Shown piece by piece: positions 1 to 6,215 of a stretch of DNA of 9,155 bases. Positions within the stretch are counted from its first letter, which is position 1. Every line of letters begins with the position of its first letter. A program made the translations under genes and the position numbers. The notes below the pieces were generated by a model. It did not search any database, was not told where the DNA came from, and was given only the letters and a program-made list of their open reading frames with translations. The stretch lies in the NCBI GenBank assembly GCA_947176355.1, contig CAMWQY010000090.1, positions 1 through 9,155 on the forward strand. Direction: 5' to 3'. Source of the DNA: an uncultured Porphyromonadaceae bacterium (lineage in GTDB: Bacteria; Bacteroidota; Bacteroidia; Bacteroidales; Muribaculaceae).

Positions 1-768
1 GCGATACTCCACAAAAACGCGAGCCTTTATCCCACGACGCTTAAGAATATGGGAAAGTTCAGAAGTGAAAATCTTAAGGCGGGCATAATTTGAACGTTGG
101 TCGGCTTCTATACGGGAAGTAAGTTCGGAGTATTCGTGCGGACATCGAAAACGCAAAGAAAGATTCTCGAGTTCTGTCTTTACATTATAAAGACCAAGAC
201 GAGTGGCAAGCGGGGCATAAAAATAGTCGGTCTCGCCGGCAATCTTCATCTGCTTATCAGGGCGCATCGAAGAAAGAGTTCGCATATTATGAAGGCGGTC
301 GGCAAGCTTTACGAGAAGCGCACGAATATCGTATTGGACAGCAGTGAGCATTTGCTTGAAATTGTCGAGTTGCTTCGACATCTCATACTTCTCTTTCTTC
401 TGCTTTGTGACTACGCGCACAAGAAAAGCGACATCATTTCCGAAGCGCTTCTGAAGCTGGTCGACTGTCCAATCCGTATCTTCCACCACATCATGAAGGA
501 AGGCAGCAATCACAGAATCCACATCAAGATTCAGTTCCTGGGCCGCTATGGTAGCAACAGCAATAGGATGGAATATGTAGGGTTCGCCCGTCTTTCTTTT
601 CTGCTTGGAATGAGCCTCGCGAGCAACTTCGAAAGCATCAACCAAGCGACGAAAGTCATCATCCGACACACGAGACTTCATGATGTCAAACACCACGTTA
701 GCTCTCTTTTCAATCTCACCGGAGTAGTCTTTCTCCTTGCCTGCCGGCTTTTGACCCTTTTCTTCCAT
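1..768 (-). CDS. relA/spoT: RelA/SpoT-family (p)ppGpp hydrolase/synthetase, N-terminal part (cut by window edge)
   Basis: The first 256 codons are visible, starting at the ATG at 768; the 3' end lies outside the window. The family makes and/or degrades the stringent-response alarmone (p)ppGpp in the cytoplasm. The visible part is the HD hydrolase domain, about residues 40-200. It has His53, GEPYIFHP (61-68), the catalytic HDVVED (92-97), Asn-Asp at 111-112, and KLADRLHNMRT (154-164) carrying the Asp157/Asn161 pair expected of a working hydrolase. The window ends just before the synthetase domain should begin, so synthetase competence and the TGS/ACT regulatory part cannot be judged. The gene follows mlaF on the same strand after a 53-bp gap in which I see no clear TAnnTTTG promoter, so co-transcription with mlaEF is possible. 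Bacteroidota often carry two long RSH paralogues; I cannot say which one this is. Confidence 0.93.
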   Translation of the reverse strand, partial: MEEKGQKPAGKEKDYSGEIEKRANVVFDIMKSRVSDDDFRRLVDAFEVAREAHSKQKRKTGEPYIFHPIAVATIAAQELNLDVDSVIAAFLHDVVEDTDWTVDQLQKRFGNDVAFLVRVVTKQKKEKYEMSKQLDNFKQMLTAVQYDIRALLVKLADRLHNMRTLSSMRPDKQMKIAGETDYFYAPLATRLGLYNVKTELENLSLRFRCPHEYSELTSRIEADQRSNYARLKIFTSELSHILKRRGIKARVFVEYR

Positions 769-821
769 ACTTTTGAATTATGCTTGATTATATTGTTTTA
801 TCCAATGAAAGACTATAGGCA

Positions 822-1598
822 TCAGCGTTGCCTGTTTGCATTCTTTTCCATATATCCCTTCACTTCCTTAAAAAGAGTGGACGCGAATACAAGATCATTA
901 AGACTCTGATTGTCGCTGCGATAGATAGAATGATCATCTCCGGTCCAATCACAGTAACCTTTATTTATGAAAATTATATGTTCCCCCATTCCCAAAACAG
1001 AGTTCATATCGTGGGTATTTATCACTGTAGTGATACCATACTCGTGAGTAATGTCGCTAAGCAGGTCGTCAATCATAAGGGACGTGCGCGGGTCAAGACC
1101 TGAGTTAGGTTCGTCACAGAACAAATATTTAGGATTAAGCGCAATGGCACGGGCAATCGCCACTCGCTTCTGCATACCGCCGGAAATCTCAGACGGATAC
1201 TTATTATCGGCATTTTTAAGGCCTACTCGTTCTATGCAGAAATGAGCCCTCTCAAGCTGATCAGAATAACTCAGAGGCGAGAACATCTTCAAAGGAAACA
1301 TTACATTCCCCAGCACTGTCTCATTGTCAAACAAAGCCGAACCCTGGAAAAGCATGCCAATGTCCATACGGAGTTCCTTGCGCTGCTCAGCATTCATAGT
1401 GTTGAGGCAACGGCCATCATAGTAGATTTCCCCCTCTTCCGGGCGCAACAAGCCGACGAGACACTTTAAAAGCACAGTCTTTCCGGAACCGGACTGACCT
1501 ATGATGAGATTGGTCTTCCCTGATTCAAATGTGGCAGTTATCCCATGGAGCACCTGCACTCCATCAAACCATTTACTGATATTCTTTACTTCGATCAT
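822..1598 (-). CDS. mlaF: MlaF-type ABC transporter ATP-binding protein (phospholipid transport)
   Basis: A 258-residue ATPase that would power the MlaE permease in moving phospholipids between the inner and outer membranes. All ABC landmarks are present: Walker A GQSGSGKT (34-41), Q-loop Gln85, signature SGGMQKR (139-145), Walker B YLFCDEP ending in Asp162-Glu163, D-loop SGLDP, and H-loop His196 in NTHD. Length is normal for the family. The ATG at 1596-1598 overlaps the mlaE stop by 4 bp (ATGA), which indicates translational coupling and supports this start. The pairing with an unmistakable MlaE permease separates it from generic ABC ATPases. No MCE-domain (MlaD) gene is adjacent in the window, so the substrate-binding partner must be encoded elsewhere or beyond the edge. 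Confidence 0.93.
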   Translation of the reverse strand: MIEVKNISKWFDGVQVLHGITATFESGKTNLIIGQSGSGKTVLLKCLVGLLRPEEGEIYYDGRCLNTMNAEQRKELRMDIGMLFQGSALFDNETVLGNVMFPLKMFSPLSYSDQLERAHFCIERVGLKNADNKYPSEISGGMQKRVAIARAIALNPKYLFCDEPNSGLDPRTSLMIDDLLSDITHEYGITTVINTHDMNSVLGMGEHIIFINKGYCDWTGDDHSIYRSDNQSLNDLVFASTLFKEVKGYMEKNANRQR

Positions 1599-2341
1599 TG
1601 CAACAGGAGTTTTGTAAGGATTACATCCGCGAGGAGGATAAGGATAGAACTCGAAACGACTGCATTAGTACTTGCCTTACCGACTTCCAACGCGCCACCC
1701 TTGACATAATAGCCATAAAATGACGCCACTGTAGCAATGATATAGGCAAAAACGATAGTCTTTATAATACCATACCAAACATACCATTCGTTGAAAAACG
1801 ACTGGATACCGAATACGTAGTTTTCGACAGTCAGCATATCTGTGAATTCTGCCACAAGCCATCCACCCCAAAGACCGACAAACATCGACATTACGCATAG
1901 TATTGGAACAAACAGCACAAATCCAATCACTTTAGGGAGCACAATGAAATTTGCTGAATTTATACCCATTATTTCCATTGCATCAATTTGCTCCGTTACT
2001 CTCATGGTTCCGATTTCCGACGCTATGTTAGACCCCACCTTACCGGCAAGTATCAGACACATCATAGTAGACGAGAATTCAAGCAGAAGAATCTCACGAG
2101 TGGCAAGACCTGTAGAGTAACTCGGTATCAGAGGGGAAACTATGTTAATTGTCATCTGAATGGCAATTACAGCACCAATGAAAATAGAAATGATCACCAC
2201 CAGCGGAATTGAGTCGACACCCAACTGCGAGATCTCAGTCACGAGCTGCTTGAAGAACACCTTCCACTTATCAGGAGAACGGAACACCTGAGTCATGAAC
2301 AGACAATAACGTCCGAATGTCTTTATCGATTTTGTTATCAC
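1595..2341 (-). CDS. mlaE: MlaE-type ABC transporter permease
   Basis: A 248-residue integral inner-membrane permease of the MlaE/TGD1 family, partner of the MlaF ATPase encoded immediately downstream. The family hallmark is residues 99-127, rich in conserved Gly, Glu and Met (GTMRVTEQIDAMEIMG, 111-126). Hydrophobic membrane segments lie at about 45-65, 85-100, 130-165, 190-212 and 228-247, after an N-terminal amphipathic stretch typical of the family. The start is a GTG at 2341. An in-frame TAA lies 15 bases upstream, and the next in-frame ATG (2296, Met16) would remove the conserved N-terminal region, so GTG is preferred. It is the first gene of a leftward unit and is probably transcribed from the promoter at 2402-2434. 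Confidence 0.93.
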   Translation of the reverse strand: MITKSIKTFGRYCLFMTQVFRSPDKWKVFFKQLVTEISQLGVDSIPLVVIISIFIGAVIAIQMTINIVSPLIPSYSTGLATREILLLEFSSTMMCLILAGKVGSNIASEIGTMRVTEQIDAMEIMGINSANFIVLPKVIGFVLFVPILCVMSMFVGLWGGWLVAEFTDMLTVENYVFGIQSFFNEWYVWYGIIKTIVFAYIIATVASFYGYYVKGGALEVGKASTNAVVSSSILILLADVILTKLLLQ

Positions 2342-2401
2342 AATATAGTCTTTTTAATCTAACTTTCCTGTAAAAATCGCGTTAATATACGAATCCAACT
2401 G

Positions 2402-2434
2402 CAAAATTAATAAAAATTTTCAAAGTTGAGCAAT
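2402..2434 (-). promoter_or_regulatory. Predicted Bacteroidota promoter for mlaE-mlaF
   Basis: On the minus strand, TAATTTTG (complement of 2402-2409) exactly matches the Bacteroidota -7 consensus TAnnTTTG. A 21-bp spacer separates it from ATTG (complement of 2431-2434), a one-mismatch match to the -33 TTTG. The expected transcript start is near 2395, giving a 5' leader of roughly 55 nt before the GTG of mlaE. The -7 element sits inside the 14-mer TTTTATTAATTTTG that also forms the udk promoter. The -7 match is seen directly; promoter function is inferred. Confidence 0.5.
2403..2415 (+). repeat. Copy 1 of 13-bp AT element AAAATTAATAAAA (at mlaE promoter)
   Basis: The 13-mer AAAATTAATAAAA occurs here and again at 2477-2489, and in inverted form at 2458-2470. 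This copy overlaps the -7 element of the leftward promoter. All three are exact. In such AT-rich DNA some similarity is expected by chance, but three exact 13-mers within 87 bp, two at equivalent promoter positions, looks non-random. Confidence 0.6.
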
Positions 2435-2439
2435 ATCTA

Positions 2440-2471
2440 TTTGTATACAACAATCGTTTTTATTAATTTTG
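2440..2471 (+). promoter_or_regulatory. Predicted Bacteroidota promoter for the udk-lptB-CPBP-holA operon
   Basis: TTTG at 2440-2443, a 20-bp spacer and TAATTTTG at 2464-2471 match the Bacteroidota -33/-7 promoter (TTTG, about 19-21 bp, TAnnTTTG) exactly. Transcription should begin around 2475-2480, leaving an 85-90 nt leader before udk. No comparable promoter is needed further down because the next three genes are packed end to end. The sequence match is direct; activity is inferred. Confidence 0.65.
2441..2450. promoter_or_regulatory. 10-bp perfect palindrome TTGTATACAA between divergent promoters
   Basis: TTGTATACAA reads identically on both strands. It sits between the two predicted promoters and overlaps the -33 TTTG of the udk promoter, so a protein bound here could affect both directions. 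There is no evidence for a specific regulator, and a 10-bp palindrome in AT-rich DNA can arise by chance. Confidence 0.3.
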
Positions 2472-2489
2472 TCATTAAAATTAATAAAA
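2458..2489. repeat. 13-bp perfect inverted repeat around the udk transcription start region
   Basis: TTTTATTAATTTT (2458-2470) and its exact reverse complement AAAATTAATAAAA (2477-2489) flank a 6-bp spacer GTCATT. The left arm contains most of the -7 element and the right arm covers the likely transcript start. Stem pairing is all A-T, so a strong RNA hairpin is unlikely and only part of it would be transcribed. A DNA-level operator, or chance in AT-rich sequence, is more plausible. Confidence 0.6.
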
Positions 2490-2536
2490 TGAGGCTATAT
2501 CCACCAAATTTTGTGCTTTTATGGCGAGTATTTTGA
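2489..2536 (+). CDS. Possible 15-codon leader ORF upstream of udk
   Basis: ATG at 2489 opens a reading frame for MRLYPPNFVLLWRVF ending in TGA at 2534-2536, 27 nt before udk. It lies wholly inside the predicted udk 5' leader. There is no ribosome-binding sequence to support it, but Shine-Dalgarno motifs are generally weak in Bacteroidota. It could be an untranslated spacer; a role in attenuation is speculation. Confidence 0.15.
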   Translation: MRLYPPNFVLLWRVF

Positions 2537-2563
2537 GAAAAGCCTCTATAAATTTAGAATATT

Positions 2564-3184
2564 ATGTTAGTAATCGGCATCGCAGGAGGCACCGGATCAG
2601 GGAAATCCACAGTAGTCAGAAAAATCATAGAATCGTTGCCCCAAAACGAAGTGGCAGTTCTTCCTCAGGACTGCTACTACAACGACAACCATCACATCCC
2701 TCTTGAGACAAGACTCAAGATGAACTATGACGAACCCAAAGCCATCGACTGGAAGCTTCTGACAAAGCAACTTGACGATCTGAAGGCAGGGAAAGCGATC
2801 GACAGGCCAACATACGACTTCCTGACTTGCTCAAGGACAGGAGAGACAGTCCGCATAGAGCCAAGAGAAGTAGTTGTAGTGGAAGGTATCCTCGTGCTAT
2901 GCGAGAAGGAACTGAGAGACAGAATGGATGTGAAAGTGTTTGTAGATGCAGATGCCGACGAAAGGCTCATACGTGTCATACACCGTGACTGCATTGAGCG
3001 AGGAAGAACTCCGAAGATGGTGATCGACCGCTATCAGGAAACCCTCAAGCCTATGCATGAACTTCATATCGAACCAAGCAAAAGATATGCCGACCTTATC
3101 ATTCCGCAAGGAGGCAACAATGAAGTCGCCATAAAGCTGCTCACGGATTATATTCGTTCACTACTCCCATCTTTCAAAAAATAA
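2564..3184 (+). CDS. udk: Uridine kinase (uridine/cytidine kinase)
   Basis: A 206-residue cytoplasmic kinase that phosphorylates uridine and cytidine to UMP and CMP in pyrimidine salvage. Walker A GGTGSGKST is at 8-16, DCYY (36-39) corresponds to the family's DSYY, and NYDEP (54-58) supplies the catalytic-site Asp56. The Arg-rich lid IERGR and the IEPSKRYADLIIP stretch are standard Udk sequence. Length matches bacterial Udk (about 210). At the position of the base-contacting His in the family motif (YxxxHxR; His117 in human UCK2), this protein has Cys89 in YDFLTCSR. The ATG at 2564 places the P-loop at the usual distance from the N-terminus, so it is preferred. It is the first gene of a plus-strand operon and ends 3 nt before lptB. 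Confidence 0.93.
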   Translation: MLVIGIAGGTGSGKSTVVRKIIESLPQNEVAVLPQDCYYNDNHHIPLETRLKMNYDEPKAIDWKLLTKQLDDLKAGKAIDRPTYDFLTCSRTGETVRIEPREVVVVEGILVLCEKELRDRMDVKVFVDADADERLIRVIHRDCIERGRTPKMVIDRYQETLKPMHELHIEPSKRYADLIIPQGGNNEVAIKLLTDYIRSLLPSFKK

Positions 3185-3187
3185 GAA

Positions 3188-4204
3188 ATGAAGATATTCC
3201 CATTGTTCCCGAAGAAAAAGGCTGACGAGCCTAAAGTGGTAGCAGAAAAAGAGACTGACATTCCTATCTCTGATGGTAATGAAATGGAAGGAATGGTCAA
3301 GGAAATTGACACTACAATGGATTTGCCGGAATCAGAAATTGCAGAAGATATGATCGAGACCGGAGTCATGCCGGACGCCATGGTCAAAGAGAAGGAGGAA
3401 GAAATTTTTCTCGATACTCCTGATGGAGGCCTTGAAGAAGAGATTATCGAAGCTGAGCCGGAGAAAGGGATCCTGCGCACGAAAGACCTTGTGAAGAAAT
3501 ATGGCAAGAGAACTGTAGCAAATAAGGTTTCGATTTATGTCAAGCAAGGAGAAATTGTAGGATTGTTGGGTCCCAATGGAGCGGGAAAGACCACTACATT
3601 CTATATGACTACCGGACTAATAACAGCAAACTCCGGAAAAATATTTCTTGATGATCAGGATATCACGGGATATCCTGTCTACAAACGTGCGCAGCTTGGT
3701 ATCGGATATCTTGCTCAGGAAGCTTCCGTATTCCGAAAACTAACTGTGGAAAATAATATTAAGGCTGTTCTTGAGATGACCAAGATGACCAAGGAGCAGC
3801 AGAAGGAAAAGCTCGAACAACTGATCGATGAATTCAACCTCCATAAAGTAAGGAAGAATCTCGGCGACCAGCTTTCGGGTGGCGAACGTAGGCGTACGGA
3901 GATAGCCAGATGTCTGGCTATCAATCCTAAATTTATCATGCTTGATGAGCCTTTCGCCGGAGTTGACCCAATCGCAGTAGAAGACATTCAGAGTGTAGTG
4001 TATAAACTTAAGGAGAAGAACATCGGAATCCTTATAACAGACCATAACGCTCCTGAGACACTGAGCATCACCGACAGAGCCTACTTGCTCTTTGAAGGAA
4101 GAATCCTTTTCCGCGGCACGAGCGAAGAACTGGCAGAGAATCCTATAGTAAGAGAGAAATATCTTGGACGCAACTTCATATTCCGACGCAAGAAATTCGA
4201 TTAA
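3188..4204 (+). CDS. lptB: LPS export ABC transporter ATPase LptB with acidic N-terminal extension
   Basis: This is the ATPase of the LptB2FG complex, which extracts LPS from the inner membrane. The core starts near residue 95 and has Walker [10 protein letters not shown] (128-136), Q-loop Gln177, signature LSGGERRR (229-236), Walker [14 protein letters not shown] (249-261) and H-loop TDHN (His286). The GERRR and [12 protein letters not shown] wording is specific to LptB. The protein is 338 residues, against about 240-260 for typical LptB, because residues 1-93 form an extra low-complexity segment with 29 Asp/Glu, 10 Lys and no Arg, beginning [11 protein letters not shown]. The ATG at 3188 lies 3 nt after the udk stop, which supports it as the true start. 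The nearest alternative upstream of the core is Met65 (3380), which would still leave a roughly 30-residue acidic tail. The extension's role is unknown. Confidence 0.92.
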   Translation: MKIFPLFPKKKADEPKVVAEKETDIPISDGNEMEGMVKEIDTTMDLPESEIAEDMIETGVMPDAMVKEKEEEIFLDTPDGGLEEEIIEAEPEKGILRTKDLVKKYGKRTVANKVSIYVKQGEIVGLLGPNGAGKTTTFYMTTGLITANSGKIFLDDQDITGYPVYKRAQLGIGYLAQEASVFRKLTVENNIKAVLEMTKMTKEQQKEKLEQLIDEFNLHKVRKNLGDQLSGGERRRTEIARCLAINPKFIMLDEPFAGVDPIAVEDIQSVVYKLKEKNIGILITDHNAPETLSITDRAYLLFEGRILFRGTSEELAENPIVREKYLGRNFIFRRKKFD

Positions 4205-4205
4205 A

Positions 4206-5117
4206 ATGAAAAAATTCATTGATATAAGCCAATTTGTATTGGTGCTGATGGGATTGATGATTTGCGGACTATTCCTCACTACTATTTTGGGCTTAATTCA
4301 TTTAAATGGAATAGCGGCACAATGGATCATCATTGCAGGTCAGAATATCCTTGCTTTTATCCTTCCGGCACTGATAGCGTGGAAAATGTGTTTCAAGACC
4401 AATCCGGTTGAAGCAATCGAGGCAGATAAAATTCCATCCTCAAAAATGATCGGAGTAATGCTGCTAATATATTTTGCAGGTATGCCGGCGCTCAATCAGA
4501 TGGTATATTGGAATCAGGAAATGAGTCTTCCGGAAGCTTTTGCGGGGTTTGAAGAATGGTGTCGGAATATGGAAGAGCAGGCTGAGCAACTGACAAGTGG
4601 ACTCATAAACACCACTGCCCTACTTCCGACCATCATCAATATCCTACTAATCGGGGTCCTTACCGGAATAGGGGAAGAATTTTTCTTCAGAGGTGCTTTC
4701 CAGAAGATGCTGATATGGTGCAAGGTGAACCATCATGCCGCTATATGGATTGCGGCTACAGTCTTCAGTGCATTGCATTTTCAATTCTTCGGATTTATCC
4801 CTCGCCTGCTGCTCGGGGCCTTTTTTGGATATGTCTATTGGTGGAGCGGTTGCATCTGGGTCAATTCCCTCGGGCATGCTCTTAACAATAGTCTTGTGAT
4901 CATCTCTACTTGGTTGATCCACAAAGGATATCTATCTGAAGAGTTTGATATGTTTGGTGTTTCGGAATCCGGACTACCGACTGCCGCCATAGTCAGTGTC
5001 ATTTTAATAGCAACAATTATTTATGTCCTAAGCCGTAAAGGAGTGCTGAGAGGGGAAATGACATTACCTAAGGAGATTTTAAATAACAATACTGCCAATG
5101 CCACAGAAAGTAAGTAA
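4206..5117 (+). CDS. CPBP-family intramembrane glutamic-type protease (Abi/CAAX-like)
   Basis: A 303-residue polytopic membrane protein of the CPBP family (type II CAAX-prenyl-endopeptidase-like, related to Rce1). The three catalytic motifs are present: EEFFFR (Glu157, Glu158, Arg162), FSALH (His191) and HALNN (His224, Asn228). Hydrophobic segments lie at about 10-31, 38-62, 80-100, 139-156, 178-190, 198-219 and 258-282. The ATG at 4206 is chosen because it follows the lptB stop by 1 nt; an in-frame ATG at 4164 would put 14 codons inside lptB. The gene sits between lptB and holA and overlaps holA by 20 bp. Prokaryotic members rarely have a known substrate; prenyl processing should not be assumed. 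The position next to lptB suggests, without proof, an envelope role. Confidence 0.88.
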   Translation: MKKFIDISQFVLVLMGLMICGLFLTTILGLIHLNGIAAQWIIIAGQNILAFILPALIAWKMCFKTNPVEAIEADKIPSSKMIGVMLLIYFAGMPALNQMVYWNQEMSLPEAFAGFEEWCRNMEEQAEQLTSGLINTTALLPTIINILLIGVLTGIGEEFFFRGAFQKMLIWCKVNHHAAIWIAATVFSALHFQFFGFIPRLLLGAFFGYVYWWSGCIWVNSLGHALNNSLVIISTWLIHKGYLSEEFDMFGVSESGLPTAAIVSVILIATIIYVLSRKGVLRGEMTLPKEILNNNTANATESK

Positions 5118-6150
5118 GGAGCTGACCTACCGGGATGTTCTTGACAAAATAAAGAAGAGGGAATTTGCGAATGTATATCTCCTCATGGGTGAAGAACCTT
5201 ATTATATCGACTTGATTGTAGATGCGCTGGAGCGCAACGTAGTCAAAGAAGATAATAAGGCTTTTGATCAGCTCGTGTTTTACGGAGCTGATGCTGACAT
5301 AGATGTTGTGATAGCAAGTGCCAGGCAATATCCTGTCATGGGTGACTGCCAACTTGTCATCTTAAAAGAGGCTCAGACTTGCTCGGGGAATAAGTCACAA
5401 CTCGATAAGTTTGCCTCCTACATCATGCAACCAAACAATCAAGGGGTATTCGTGCTTGTCTACAAGGGAGATAATCTTTCAGCCACCTCTGCCCTGATGA
5501 AGGCAGCGTCAAAAGCCGGAGATAAAGTCGTGGTTTTCAAAAGTCCAAAAATCCGCGATTATCAGCTTTCCGGACCCATAAAGGAGTACTGTAGGATGAA
5601 AAAAATTGCTATTGAAGAGCAAGCTGTGCAGATTCTTATAGAATATATAGGCAATTCTCTTCAGAAGCTTTTTGGAGAAATCGACAAACTAATTGTAAGT
5701 GCAGGAAATGGAGCGCAGAGGATTACTGCAGGGATGGTGGAAGAAAATATTGGTATCTCCAAGGAATTCAATAATTTTGAATTGACGAAGGCTATCTCAA
5801 CCAAAGATTATCCTAAGGCATTGCGAATACTCGACTATTTCAAGAAAAATCCTAAGAATAATCCAAGTGTGATGACTACAGCTATGCTTCAAAAATTTTT
5901 CAGCCAGTTGGTTGTCGCACACTATTCTCAAGACAAGACAGATAGAGGCTTGATGGAAGCATTACAACTTAAGAATACATACTCACTCAACGAGATAAAG
6001 AATGGGCTGAGAATGTATACACCAAGACAATCTCTTGCAGCTATCTCTGCCTTGCGGGAGTTTGACTGCAAGAGCAAGGGTATAGGATCGCTCCAAAACG
6101 AATATGACCTCCAAAAGGAATTGATATTTAAGATTTTTACGGTATCTTAA
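5098..6150 (+). CDS. holA: DNA polymerase III subunit delta (clamp-loader subunit)
   Basis: A 350-residue protein matching HolA, the delta subunit that opens the beta sliding clamp within the clamp loader. The N-terminal AAA+-like domain shows the family's LMGEEPYYID segment (29-38) after a short helix. The middle carries the YIGNSLQKLFGEIDKL stretch (183-198), where HolA proteins conserve a helix followed by an E-x-x-K-L pattern. The C-terminal helical collar domain covers about 220-345. Length is typical (about 340). The ATG at 5098 lies within the end of the CPBP gene (20-bp overlap, different frame), giving the expected N-terminus. It is the last gene of the plus-strand operon and converges on pcrA. 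No strong terminator hairpin follows it. Confidence 0.92.
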   Translation: MPQKVSKELTYRDVLDKIKKREFANVYLLMGEEPYYIDLIVDALERNVVKEDNKAFDQLVFYGADADIDVVIASARQYPVMGDCQLVILKEAQTCSGNKSQLDKFASYIMQPNNQGVFVLVYKGDNLSATSALMKAASKAGDKVVVFKSPKIRDYQLSGPIKEYCRMKKIAIEEQAVQILIEYIGNSLQKLFGEIDKLIVSAGNGAQRITAGMVEENIGISKEFNNFELTKAISTKDYPKALRILDYFKKNPKNNPSVMTTAMLQKFFSQLVVAHYSQDKTDRGLMEALQLKNTYSLNEIKNGLRMYTPRQSLAAISALREFDCKSKGIGSLQNEYDLQKELIFKIFTVS

Positions 6151-6163
6151 AGAAATACAGAAT

Positions 6164-6198
6164 GCATAATTCATAATGCATAATGCAAAATTCATAAT
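6164..6198 (+). repeat. Five tandem 7-bp repeats (KCATAAT type) between convergent genes
   Basis: Five consecutive heptamers fill 35 bp: GCATAAT, TCATAAT, GCATAAT, GCAAAAT, TCATAAT. They lie in the 65-bp gap between the holA and pcrA stop codons, and nothing else recognisable is in that gap. Short heptamer arrays of this type occur between genes in several bacterial groups. The array could expand or contract by slippage; no function is evident. Confidence 0.8.
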
Positions 6199-6215
6199 AC
6201 CAAGTAGATCGGAGT

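Noticed and set aside
97..909. 270-codon plus-strand ORF opposite the RelA/SpoT gene
   Set aside because: It is antisense to a clear RelA/SpoT hydrolase domain and runs into the end of mlaF. Its translation resembles no family and reads as the reverse-strand shadow of the real gene.
3148..3507. 119-codon minus-strand ORF opposite the LptB extension
   Set aside because: Its translation is Ser/Ile/Phe-rich, as expected from the complement of Glu- and Asp-rich codons. The plus frame continues uninterrupted into the LptB core and starts right after udk, so the plus strand is the coding one.
4164..4205. Upstream ATG extending the CPBP protease by 14 residues into lptB
   Set aside because: The ATG at 4206 directly follows the lptB stop and begins with Lys-Lys before the first membrane segment, which is a more usual start.
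6127..6151. Inverted repeat TTTAAGAT / ATCTTAAA with a 9-nt loop over the holA stop, considered as a terminator
   Set aside because: The stem has a single G-C pair and no U-tract follows on either strand, so it does not meet the form of an intrinsic terminator.
6161..6200. CRISPR-like repeat array
   Set aside because: The units are 7 bp, directly abutting and without spacers, so this is a simple tandem repeat.
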